Source: a virus
IMG/VR virus record: IMGVR_UViG_3300042868_010659
Coordinates: 1-23,812 of that record
Strand: one strand, 5' to 3'
DNA: 23,812 nt
Shown: piece after piece, positions 9,258 to 16,232 of the stretch
Layout: every line of letters begins with the position of its first letter
Numbering within the stretch: the first letter of the stretch is position 1
Notes under the pieces: model-generated
Databases searched by the model: none
What the model saw: only the letters and a program-made list of their open reading frames with translations
Told to the model about the DNA's origin: nothing
Made by a program: the position numbers and the translations under genes

Positions 9258-9468
9258 CTTTTAAGTTTTTATTACCTTTTTTGTGAAGAGGTTCATAAGG
9301 ACAATGTAAACAACCATTACCACAACAACTACCTCTTTTCATATGGTATTCTTCAGTCATAACCATTTTACCGTTTTCCCAATAGAAATCTGTCTGTTGT
9401 AACTTAGGTTTTACAAATTCCTTAATATACATTTCTTGTATCCAATCTTTTGATGCTCCTACGTTCAT
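9241..9468 (-). CDS. DUF5522-like small cysteine-cluster protein (75 aa)
   Basis: A 75-residue protein with a central FYWENGKMVMTEEYHMKRG segment followed by CCGNGCLHCPY, giving Cys at 48, 49, 53 and 56. This matches the DUF5522 pattern as I know it from Bacteroidota genomes, where these short proteins have the form F..GyVVFTe.YH..RG.CCgngCrHCPY. The Cys arrangement could hold a metal ion, zinc or an iron-sulphur cluster, but no biochemical role is known to me. The N-terminal 25 residues and the Lys-rich tail are less conserved-looking. The gene follows the GIY-YIG gene and a 26-aa ORF and ends in its own terminator. It is probably host-derived; why a phage keeps it is unknown. Confidence 0.8.
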   Translation of the reverse strand: MNVGASKDWIQEMYIKEFVKPKLQQTDFYWENGKMVMTEEYHMKRGSCCGNGCLHCPYEPLHKKGNKNLKESLRK

Positions 9469-9469
9469 T

Positions 9470-9550
9470 TTAATTCTTTTTTCTAAGATTATAAAACGCT
9501 ACCAATATCTGATAGGTTAATGTAACATTATTTCCCCACTGAACTTTCAT
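9470..9550 (-). CDS. Possible 26-aa ORF between the homing endonuclease and DUF5522 genes
   Basis: ATG at 9550-9548 opens a frame that ends with TAA at 9472-9470, encoding MKVQWGNNVTLTYQILVAFY and six more residues (NLRKKN). It begins 4 nt after the endonuclease stop and ends one base before the ATG of the DUF5522-like gene, so it fills the gap exactly, as a coupled gene would. Its middle is mildly hydrophobic and its end basic. No family is recognisable, and an open frame of this length can arise by chance; alternatively it is a remnant left by the endonuclease insertion. Confidence 0.3.
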   Translation of the reverse strand: MKVQWGNNVTLTYQILVAFYNLRKKN

Positions 9551-9554
9551 AATT

Positions 9555-10274
9555 TTAAATATTATCTTTTTTAAATCTCCATTTATAACCACCGGCGGTT
9601 TTTTGTTTACCCCAACAAGCATCTGAAATACAACACCTATTTACATTATTTTTTTTTGATGCTTCATCAATACTACTATAAGACTCAATATATTCACCAT
9701 AAACTGTTAACTTTTCCACTTCTTTAAACTTGGATTTTGCTATTTTATATTTTGTTTCATCGGTTCTTTTTTTTCCTTTGTTTTTTTCACTAATTTTTAA
9801 TTTAGTTTCATCTGAGAATGGTTTTGTGTTTTTCCCGACATTTAATCTTCCTTCTTTATATAGTTTTTTCATTTTTTCGGAGTGTTTCGGTTTTTTAACT
9901 CCAGTTTTCTTTTCTACTGCCTTTAAGTATTTATCAGAATTTTTAACACCATAAGATAATTTATTATAATACTCTTCTAATTCATCATCTGTGAAACCTG
10001 CTCTCGTATTTCCACCATTACCACCTTCAGCAATGTTGTATCCAATTTTTTTATCATAACTTTTAAGTTTATGAATCCAAAATTTTTCAAGTAAGTTTAA
10101 TTTTTTTTCACAATCAACCTCTTCTATTATTTCTTTATTAAAGTTATGAATACCATACTTTTTTTTAGCGTTTTCTAATGCTATTCCAGAACCTAAATAT
10201 TTTTCATTATTATATTTAGATTTCCCAATATATATTTTGTTGTTAATCAGATTTGTTATTTTATAAATTACCAT
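9555..10274 (-). CDS. Free-standing GIY-YIG homing endonuclease with NUMOD motifs
   Basis: A 239-residue protein. The N-terminal GIY-YIG nuclease domain (residues 1-90) shows VIYKITN, then KIYIGKS (YIG at 15-17), a catalytic-type Glu in LLEKFWIHKL (E63) and YNIAEGGNGG. It has two NUMOD3-like DNA-binding repeats (about 128-142, KPKHSEKMKKLYKEG, and 151-184, KPFSDETKLKISEKN) and a NUMOD1-like helix-turn-helix at 193-235 (SIDEASKKNNVNRCCISDAC, then GGYKWRF). Such enzymes cut intronless alleles in related phages and spread by repair. The gene is not inside an intron here: nrdJ upstream is intact and has its own terminator. The sequence is Lys-rich and more A-rich than its neighbours, as expected for a mobile gene. 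An Arg matching I-TevI R27 is not obvious, so activity is not certain. Confidence 0.9.
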   Translation of the reverse strand: MVIYKITNLINNKIYIGKSKYNNEKYLGSGIALENAKKKYGIHNFNKEIIEEVDCEKKLNLLEKFWIHKLKSYDKKIGYNIAEGGNGGNTRAGFTDDELEEYYNKLSYGVKNSDKYLKAVEKKTGVKKPKHSEKMKKLYKEGRLNVGKNTKPFSDETKLKISEKNKGKKRTDETKYKIAKSKFKEVEKLTVYGEYIESYSSIDEASKKNNVNRCCISDACWGKQKTAGGYKWRFKKDNI

Positions 10275-10299
10275 ACCATTATAAATATCTCGGTTGGTG

Positions 10300-10339
10300 A
10301 AAAAATAATATTGGAGAAGTCATCTTCTCCAATATTATT
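10300..10339 (-). terminator. Strong intrinsic terminator after nrdJ
   Basis: A perfect 16-bp stem: AATAATATTGGAGAAG (10339-10324 on the minus strand) pairs with CTTCTCCAATATTATT (10319-10304) across the 4-nt loop ATGA, followed by TTTT (10303-10300). It starts 7 nt after the nrdJ stop codon and closes the replication module. Because of the near-perfect symmetry it may act in both directions. Confidence 0.9.
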
Positions 10340-10346
10340 ATAATTC

Positions 10347-12206
10347 TTAAATAACCTCGCAAGAACCATTCGTACAGGCTAATTCGCCACTTAAATTAGT
10401 ATTGTCCTGTAATTCAATTACTTTTGTTAGGTCAACATTTTTTAATGTCGCTAGTAATCTTTCGTACTCTTCTTTAGTACAATCCTCATAGGGAGCCTGC
10501 TTGTAAGTATGATTTGAGTAGGGTAATACTGATAATCCGTTGTAGAAATTTCTTGAATTCCACATCCAATCACCAACTAATTCCCACTCATCTTCTTTGA
10601 TTGACACTGTTGCTGATACATTGTGCGTGTTTTGACCTGTTCTATGCCCAGGTTTAATCCACTCTTGAGAAACTTTCTTAACTCTTTCCAACATTTGGAA
10701 TACCGACTCATATCTCAAAATTGAACCTTCCGGTGCTCTTTGTGGAATAGTAATAACCGCAGTATCGTGTGGACGGAAAAACTCATCTTCAATTAGTTCT
10801 GGATGGTTAATGTAAAGATAGTTGTAAATTGATTCATTTTTTCCAACACGGATTCTTCTTAAATAGTAGTCATTGTGCCAAGCGTGAATACCTGAAGATG
10901 TGCCCAAAACCAATGATGAAGTTCCCGATGGTTTTACAGTAGTTGTTCTTGCTGATTTGTTAATTCCAATAAGACCAGCAACTCTTTCGTTTTCTTCTTT
11001 TACAACTTTTGCCGCCTTTTTCATATCATAACCCAACACAACACCTGAACCAATACCTGTCATTCCAACACCAATAAGTGCGTCTTTTTCAGTTGTTCTT
11101 TTCCAAATATCACGAAGGTAATGGAAGTCGGTATATCCCGCTTGAAGTGTTCCAATGAAAGATGCTGCTCTAACTCTATTTTCAAAATCTTCTTGTGATT
11201 CAATGTCTGATGCATTTACTTCACAAAGATTACAGAATTGGAAAGGTCTTAGTGCGATTTCACAACAAGGGTTTGTTCCCCAATCTTTATCATTAGATAG
11301 ATAAATACCTGGCTCTCCTGCCCCTGATAATTCAATTCTTTTCCACAAATCCATAAAGTATTCTTTTGTGATTTTGTGACGAAGAAGAACTGCAGAATTG
11401 TTAGCTCTACCTCTTTGTGCATTTTGTTCCCACCAATTTCCTGACTTACAAGAAATCATTTCTTCATCATCTGCAGAAAACAAAGAGATAAGTGCTGCTC
11501 TTCTAATACCACCAGCAAGAACTGCGTCAGCAATATGACATACGATATCGTGAGTTTCAATAGGTGTTAATCTATCACCATCTTGTTTGTTTTCCAACAC
11601 CTTAGTAATGTTGTGAATACAATCTTTAAGTGGTTGTGGTCCTGGCGCCTTTCCTCCTGATGTAACAAGTTGAGCCCCTTTATGACGAATATCAGAAAAA
11701 TCAAACACAGGTGTTGATGATTTCACTCCAAGGTATGATTCAATTAATACTTTGATTGCATCTGCCCATCCTTCAATTGAATCTCCGATGAGGTATCTTC
11801 TTGTTCTATTAGGATTTGGACGTTTTACTTCAGGTAGTTTTTCTACGTGATGTTTTTGAACTGAGAATCCAACACCAGTTCCCCCTAACAATAAGAACAT
11901 TGTTTCAGAAAAAGAATCTACGTGGTCAATTGGCATATACGCACAGTTGTAAACTCTGTTTGGTGAAATCTCAATCGGTTTTCCTCCGAATTGTAAAGAC
12001 CTCATAGATGGTAATACTTTCTTATCGTATACCATTTTATATACCTCCTCAATTTGGTCTTTAATTTGAGGGTATTTTCTTTGGTGCATCTCTTTGTTTC
12101 TTGTCACCAACTCTTCCCAAGTTTCTCTTCTTTCTTTTTCAGGTAGAAACTTAGCGTATTTCATATAGACAGTAATGTCACTTAATATTTTTTGCGAAAT
12201 ATCCAT
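10347..12206 (-). CDS. nrdJ: Adenosylcobalamin-dependent (class II) ribonucleotide reductase
   Basis: A 619-residue enzyme that reduces ribonucleotides to deoxynucleotides for phage DNA synthesis. All five functional cysteines of the monomeric Lactobacillus-type enzyme are identifiable by spacing: C88 (NRVYNC) and C325 as the active-site redox pair, C314 in NPCCEI as the thiyl radical site with N312 and E316, and C611/C616 in the C-terminal CTNGSC tail that re-reduces the active site. The 11-residue C314-C325 and 5-residue C611-C616 spacings equal those of the Lactobacillus enzyme (408/419, 731/736). The length fits an uninterrupted gene with no intein. It starts 26 nt after the helicase stop and ends with a strong terminator. 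No NrdA/NrdB gene lies in the window, and the host or its environment must supply B12. Confidence 0.93.
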   Translation of the reverse strand: MDISQKILSDITVYMKYAKFLPEKERRETWEELVTRNKEMHQRKYPQIKDQIEEVYKMVYDKKVLPSMRSLQFGGKPIEISPNRVYNCAYMPIDHVDSFSETMFLLLGGTGVGFSVQKHHVEKLPEVKRPNPNRTRRYLIGDSIEGWADAIKVLIESYLGVKSSTPVFDFSDIRHKGAQLVTSGGKAPGPQPLKDCIHNITKVLENKQDGDRLTPIETHDIVCHIADAVLAGGIRRAALISLFSADDEEMISCKSGNWWEQNAQRGRANNSAVLLRHKITKEYFMDLWKRIELSGAGEPGIYLSNDKDWGTNPCCEIALRPFQFCNLCEVNASDIESQEDFENRVRAASFIGTLQAGYTDFHYLRDIWKRTTEKDALIGVGMTGIGSGVVLGYDMKKAAKVVKEENERVAGLIGINKSARTTTVKPSGTSSLVLGTSSGIHAWHNDYYLRRIRVGKNESIYNYLYINHPELIEDEFFRPHDTAVITIPQRAPEGSILRYESVFQMLERVKKVSQEWIKPGHRTGQNTHNVSATVSIKEDEWELVGDWMWNSRNFYNGLSVLPYSNHTYKQAPYEDCTKEEYERLLATLKNVDLTKVIELQDNTNLSGELACTNGSCEVI

Positions 12207-12232
12207 TTTTTTACAAATTTATAAATTTTATT
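12207..12232 (-). promoter_or_regulatory. A/T palindrome and TAAATTTG box just before nrdJ
   Basis: The 26-nt helicase-nrdJ gap holds a perfect 14-nt palindrome AAATTTATAAATTT (12215-12228). It overlaps TAAATTTG (12221-12214), a full match to the Bacteroidota -7 box TAnnTTTG, but the TTTG partner 19 nt upstream is missing (CAAC instead). The box is only 7 nt from the ATG. It could be a weak internal promoter or an operator; chance in AT-rich DNA is possible. Confidence 0.25.
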
Positions 12233-13612
12233 TTAAGATTGTTGTTCTTTTTGTTTTTTCTTTTCTAACAGTTCTTTAATTCTGTTACGATTTTTTTCTT
12301 CTTTTTGTTCCTCGTGACCAAGGAAAGTCACACTTTGTTCAGTATCAATATCTAACATACCATTATCAAACTTACAGTTTTCAAATATAATACCATCTTT
12401 ACCTATTCTTGACTTTGTTATTGCTATTGTTGCCAAATTCATTTCTTTTTGTTGTAATGATTTAGCAACAGTAATTATAACGTGTCCGACTTGTGCTTTT
12501 TTAATAGAACCACCCATTTGGTCAGTTGTTACAACTTCTGATGAAATTGAATTTCTATTACCTTGTGTTGCCGTCCAACCAGCTATGTCTAACTCGTGAC
12601 ACATAGCTTCAAATCCTCTCATAACCGAACCTTCGCTTTTCCATTCATCACCTAACACTTTATCAGGTACTACACAATCAATGTAATCTAAAATAATCAT
12701 ATCAATTTTTGTCCCTTCTGCCATCATTTTTCTTACTTGATTTTTGATTTGGTTCATACTAACCGTATCAGAAGGTAATTTTTTCAGAATCAACTTATTT
12801 TTTCTTGTTGACTGAATACTTTTGACTTTGTTCATTACTTCATCTTTGTTTTCAGATAAATCATCGGGGTGTATTCCTGTCCAAAGTGTAAAGTGTTTTC
12901 TTTGGATAATTTTTGGGTTGTCTTCAAAAAATATTTGAAGGACATTATACCCTAAGTTAAATGCGTGATTTGCAATTTTGGTTGTGAATGTTGACTTACC
13001 TACACCTGTTGGTGCAAGTATAACACCAATTTCTCCTTTTGCTAGTCCACCTTTTAATAAGTTATCAATACCGGGAACTCCAATTGGAATTGGGTGTCTG
13101 TAGTCGTCATCCAAAACTTCATCAAGATTAAAAAACACATCACTTGTTCCTTTATCAACTTCACCTACTTGAAGTGCTCCCCTAACCATTTCTTCTAACT
13201 TATCATAACTTTCAAAATCACCTTTATCAATGATTGATTGTGCTTTAGTCATTACTTTTTGGAGCTCTTGCTGTTTGCAAAATTTTAAGGATTTTTCTTG
13301 AACAAAAACTGAACCTTCGTCTGATGTGTCCTTAACCTGTTCCAACGTATCTAAAATGCTCTTTTGAGCCATAGGTGAACTAATTTCAGATTTGGTTAAT
13401 TGTTCAAGAGTGTCAAATGTCGGAGTGTGCTCATATTTTGAGTAGTATTCTTTAATCATCTGACAAATGATTCTAAAATACTGGTTATCAAAATAATGAG
13501 GGTCAATAACTTCAATTATGGAATTAGAGAAATCTTTGTAAATGATAATGTTGTTTAGTAATTGAATTTGAAAGTTGTTCCCTAAATAACCGAAGTTTTT
13601 TTTGTCTGACAT
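12233..13612 (-). CDS. Replicative DNA helicase, DnaB / T4 gp41 type
   Basis: A 459-residue hexameric 5'-3' helicase expected to unwind the phage replication fork and interact with a primase. The N-terminal 150 residues form the helical DnaB-N-like part. The RecA-like motor has Walker A APTGVGKST (200-208), the catalytic Glu in FFED (E230), Walker B MIILDYID (305-312), the TQGNR motif (349-353) and the arginine-finger segment SRIGKDG (401-407). The Lys/Glu/Gln-rich tail after residue 430 is probably disordered. It lies 38 nt downstream of the unknown 150-aa gene and 26 nt before nrdJ. Length agrees with T4 gp41 (475). A TATTTAT core (13641-13647) lies in its leader. No primase gene was seen in the window. 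Confidence 0.93.
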   Translation of the reverse strand: MSDKKNFGYLGNNFQIQLLNNIIIYKDFSNSIIEVIDPHYFDNQYFRIICQMIKEYYSKYEHTPTFDTLEQLTKSEISSPMAQKSILDTLEQVKDTSDEGSVFVQEKSLKFCKQQELQKVMTKAQSIIDKGDFESYDKLEEMVRGALQVGEVDKGTSDVFFNLDEVLDDDYRHPIPIGVPGIDNLLKGGLAKGEIGVILAPTGVGKSTFTTKIANHAFNLGYNVLQIFFEDNPKIIQRKHFTLWTGIHPDDLSENKDEVMNKVKSIQSTRKNKLILKKLPSDTVSMNQIKNQVRKMMAEGTKIDMIILDYIDCVVPDKVLGDEWKSEGSVMRGFEAMCHELDIAGWTATQGNRNSISSEVVTTDQMGGSIKKAQVGHVIITVAKSLQQKEMNLATIAITKSRIGKDGIIFENCKFDNGMLDIDTEQSVTFLGHEEQKEEKNRNRIKELLEKKKQKEQQS

Positions 13613-13650
13613 ATTGAATTGAATTTAATGTGATTTTATAATAAATACTG

Positions 13651-14103
13651 TTAAGCCAATGAATAATTCAAGTACTCAAAAGATAAATTCTGCTCTGATA
13701 AAATGTCAGTCAACTCTCGTAGTATTGTTTTTATGGATGGGCGTATGTCCAGCGTGTATCTTACTTTTGGTGGGTATAGTTTAGCATCTATCACTCTATG
13801 ACAAATTGTCTCATTACCAATCTTTAAAATAATGTTAAATACTTCAGGCCCGTCGGTATTTGAAGTTTCAAGAATTGTTGGGTCTTCTTCAATTTGGAAT
13901 CTGTTTTCCAACATATAAACAACACACTTGTTTCTTAACTTTTTTTGTAGTTCTTCAGATAACGCCTTTACGTAATCATACAACTCAATACTCCTTTTTG
14001 ATTTAGGGTTGTATCCTTTTACATTAAAGAATCTTTGTACTACAAAATTGTCATTCAGCGTAATTAAAAATTCAGCCTTTATAATTTCATTTTGCTCTTT
14101 CAT
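13651..14103 (-). CDS. Unknown 150-aa protein of the replication module
   Basis: A 150-residue protein that I cannot place. Residues 1-40 look like paired beta strands (EFLITLNDNFVVQRFFNV), 45-60 like a helix (YDYVKALSEELQKKL), 85-115 again like strands, and 120-145 like a helix. It has two Cys, no known catalytic motif, and no signal or membrane segment. It sits 5 nt after the 5' nuclease and 38 nt before the helicase, so it is certainly made with them. T4 carries its helicase loader gp59 and co-activator gp33 between gene 32 and rnh, and UvsY as recombination mediator; a loader or mediator role is thus a reasonable idea by context. I see no sequence match to any of these. Confidence 0.8.
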   Translation of the reverse strand: MKEQNEIIKAEFLITLNDNFVVQRFFNVKGYNPKSKRSIELYDYVKALSEELQKKLRNKCVVYMLENRFQIEEDPTILETSNTDGPEVFNIILKIGNETICHRVIDAKLYPPKVRYTLDIRPSIKTILRELTDILSEQNLSFEYLNYSLA

Positions 14104-14108
14104 AAATT

Positions 14109-15116
14109 TTACTTGTTTGATTTAAAATTTGATTTTTCTTTTCTTGTTAGTTTTAAAAATGGTTTCAAAAAATACACCCATTGGTCGTCACCTTTAGGTA
14201 GATATTTAAATAAACCATCTTCCATCATCATTCTTATTAAGTTTTTATATCCTCTACCGTCGGGGTCTAAAGATTCAGAGTAATAAGCATGTACTAACTC
14301 TTTTCCTTCATCTGTTATTAATGGTTCTGACAAATCTACGATTTTTTTGTTTATTTCAAAAAATTCATCACCAAAAATTCCATCTTTTGTTTTTCCCGTT
14401 AAAAGGTTTTTTAAAACCGTATTATCTTTTTGTTCTTTTAATAGTTCTTCACCCTTTTGTAAAATATCAGAAAAAGAAACTTCTTTTTCAACTATTTCAG
14501 GAAATAATTTAACTAAAGTTTTTTCACCTAAATAATATATCCCATCAATATTATCTGATTTATCACCTGATATTATTTTAAATGTTTTAATATTATAATG
14601 TGGTATTTCAACTGTGTGTAATTTTATCATATCACCCTTCTTATAATACTTTTTAGTATTGGGTGAATAGATAGTTACATCATCAGAGATAAGTTGTGTT
14701 AAGTCCCTATCTCCACTAAATATTGTTTTGTGTTCTCCTTTTGATATTTTACAATAATAGGCAATTAAATCATCCGCCTCAGAGTTTTCAAATTCAACTT
14801 GCCTTACAAACATTTCTTCCAAATATTGTTTAACACGTTGTCTTTGTGTGTAAAAAGATTCTTCTTTTAATTGATTGTCAGATGGTTTTCTATTTAACTT
14901 ATATTTTGGATAAATGATACGTCTTTGGGAAGTGCTCTCAGCACCATCCCAAAAGACCACCACTTTTTGGAAATTTGACTCGTCAATAAACCTTCTTAAT
15001 GTGTTTAAGAAATGCCAAAGACCTCCAATGTGTTCCCCTTTGTTAAAATAATCTTTAACTCCGTGAAATCCTATTTTTAATAAATTGTTACCGTCAACTA
15101 ATAAAGTTTTGGTCAT
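14109..15116 (-). CDS. 5'-3' exonuclease / flap nuclease, T4 RNase H (FEN) family
   Basis: A 335-residue nuclease (T4 RNase H has 305) expected to remove RNA primers and flaps from lagging-strand fragments. The metal-binding acidic residues of the FEN family are present in order: D8 (LLVDGNN), D57 (VVFWDG), E113, D115 and D116 (NSEADDLIAYY), D136 and D138 (FSGDRDL), D185 and D188 (ISGDKSDNI). The last lead into a helix-hairpin-helix-like DGIYYLGEKT. Basic residues R65, R66, K71, K73 and R76, and R92-K96, lie where the helical arch that threads the flap is expected. The tail is basic (TRKEKSNFKSNK) and may bind DNA or SSB. It starts 21 nt after the UvsX stop and ends 5 nt before the 150-aa gene. 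Confidence 0.9.
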   Translation of the reverse strand: MTKTLLVDGNNLLKIGFHGVKDYFNKGEHIGGLWHFLNTLRRFIDESNFQKVVVFWDGAESTSQRRIIYPKYKLNRKPSDNQLKEESFYTQRQRVKQYLEEMFVRQVEFENSEADDLIAYYCKISKGEHKTIFSGDRDLTQLISDDVTIYSPNTKKYYKKGDMIKLHTVEIPHYNIKTFKIISGDKSDNIDGIYYLGEKTLVKLFPEIVEKEVSFSDILQKGEELLKEQKDNTVLKNLLTGKTKDGIFGDEFFEINKKIVDLSEPLITDEGKELVHAYYSESLDPDGRGYKNLIRMMMEDGLFKYLPKGDDQWVYFLKPFLKLTRKEKSNFKSNK

Positions 15117-15137
15117 TTATGTTATCTTAAATTGTTA

Positions 15138-16145
15138 CTAATCTACTTCTTCTTTTTCTGCTTTCAAATCAAAGTCACCATCAACACCAATGATTTGTTT
15201 CCAATATTCAGCATATTCTTTTTTGTACGCTTCAATTGATTGTTTTTCTTCTGAGGTATCTTTACCAGGTAAGAACCCGTGTGGTGTTACAATTATCTTT
15301 CCATCCTCAAACCCAAGTCCATTGATGTGGTTTTTCATAACAGAAACCTTTGTTCTTGATGCAAACTTAACGGTTCTTTTATCTTTTGTTGCAGTAATCT
15401 TTGTTGTTCCCGCACCTTTCTGATTTCCAAATAAAAATACAAGTGATGAATTTAACCAAATGGATTCTCCTCCTTTTGCTTTAATTTTTGGTTGACCAAA
15501 AGGATTGTCAGGTAATTCAACCCAAGGCTGATTAACAATGATTAATGTATTCTCATATTTTGAATCCGCCTTTCTTGAACCTGATATTCTTTGGTTGATT
15601 CCCATTCCTATTTTGTCAGCTAATACAGATGCGTTATGTTGTTTACCACCTTTTCCTTCATAAGTCATTTTACAAGGAACTGACCCAACAGAATCCCAAA
15701 GAAAACATAAACTATAATCCAAGTCACCTTTTTCTTGAGCATCTAACATATCGTTAATGTAATCTGTGATTTGTTCAATGTAATCAAAGTTATTGTTAAA
15801 GATATAAAACCCATCCCAATCAACTTCACCTGTGTCTGTGTCAATTACTTCGTCACACTCAAATCCCATAAGTTTTGCGTGTTCAAAACTCCATTTTTGT
15901 TCTGTGATAATAAAAACAGGAAGAATATTTTTCTTTTGCGCATCAACCGCCGTTTTAACAAGTGCCGTAGTTTTTCCTGTATCTGAATGCCCTAAAAACA
16001 TATTAATGTGTCCGATTGCTGGACCAGGTAAACCAACGGCATCTAAAAATTCACCACCCAAATCAAAAAACCTTTGTGGTTTGTATTTTGCTGAAGTAGA
16101 GAACTTTTTCTTCAACGAACTAAAATCATTTTTCTTAATTGCCAT
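15138..16145 (-). CDS. uvsX: RecA-family recombinase, T4 UvsX-like
   Basis: A 335-residue strand-exchange ATPase. The core shows Walker A GHSDTGKT (52-59), a catalytic-type Glu in ITEQK (E82), Walker B LCFLWD (146-151) and an L1-L2 region with a DNA-binding-type loop rich in Gly/Lys around residues 160-175 and 245-260. The N-terminal 20 residues are basic (KKNDFSSLKKK), fitting the UvsX polymerisation/DNA-binding arm, and the tail is acidic (DLKAEKEEVD), as in RecA and UvsX. In T4 it drives recombination-dependent replication with SSB and UvsY. It lies between the SSB and nuclease genes. UvsX is preferred to cellular RecA because of its length, the context and the absence of the RecA C-terminal domain; a phage-type RecA is the alternative. 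Confidence 0.88.
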   Translation of the reverse strand: MAIKKNDFSSLKKKFSTSAKYKPQRFFDLGGEFLDAVGLPGPAIGHINMFLGHSDTGKTTALVKTAVDAQKKNILPVFIITEQKWSFEHAKLMGFECDEVIDTDTGEVDWDGFYIFNNNFDYIEQITDYINDMLDAQEKGDLDYSLCFLWDSVGSVPCKMTYEGKGGKQHNASVLADKIGMGINQRISGSRKADSKYENTLIIVNQPWVELPDNPFGQPKIKAKGGESIWLNSSLVFLFGNQKGAGTTKITATKDKRTVKFASRTKVSVMKNHINGLGFEDGKIIVTPHGFLPGKDTSEEKQSIEAYKKEYAEYWKQIIGVDGDFDLKAEKEEVD

Positions 16146-16181
16146 TGTCTGTGTATAATATTGTTATTATGTAAAAATAAG

Positions 16182-16220
16182 AAAGTATGGACACAATGTC
16201 TATGTAAGTGTCCATACTTT
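16182..16220 (-). terminator. Long hairpin between the SSB and uvsX genes (attenuator or terminator)
   Basis: A perfect 13-bp inverted repeat, AAAGTATGGACAC and GTGTCCATACTTT, encloses a 13-nt loop (16195-16207). On the minus strand it begins 13 nt after the SSB stop, and the sequence after it is only loosely T-rich (CTTATTTTTAC). It may be a partial terminator that lets SSB be made in excess over UvsX, an RNA-processing/stability stem, or an operator. The loop is larger than in the other terminators of the window. Confidence 0.55.
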
Positions 16221-16232
16221 TATTAAAAAAAT

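Noticed and set aside
10280-10287. TATAAATA on the plus strand as a T4 late promoter
   Set aside because: It points away from every gene in the window; the same applies to the copy at 18156-18163. No plus-strand genes exist here.
10347-12206. Intein or intron inside the ribonucleotide reductase
   Set aside because: Phage RNR genes often carry them, but the spacing of C314/C325 and the complete frame of 619 codons show no insertion.
12207-12232. Cobalamin riboswitch or NrdR box before nrdJ
   Set aside because: The gap to the helicase gene is only 26 nt, too short for a riboswitch, and no NrdR-type repeat is visible.
15832-16158. 108-codon open frame on the plus strand
   Set aside because: It lies entirely opposite the uvsX-like gene, gives a Cys/Phe/Ser-rich product with no family likeness, and is an antisense shadow.
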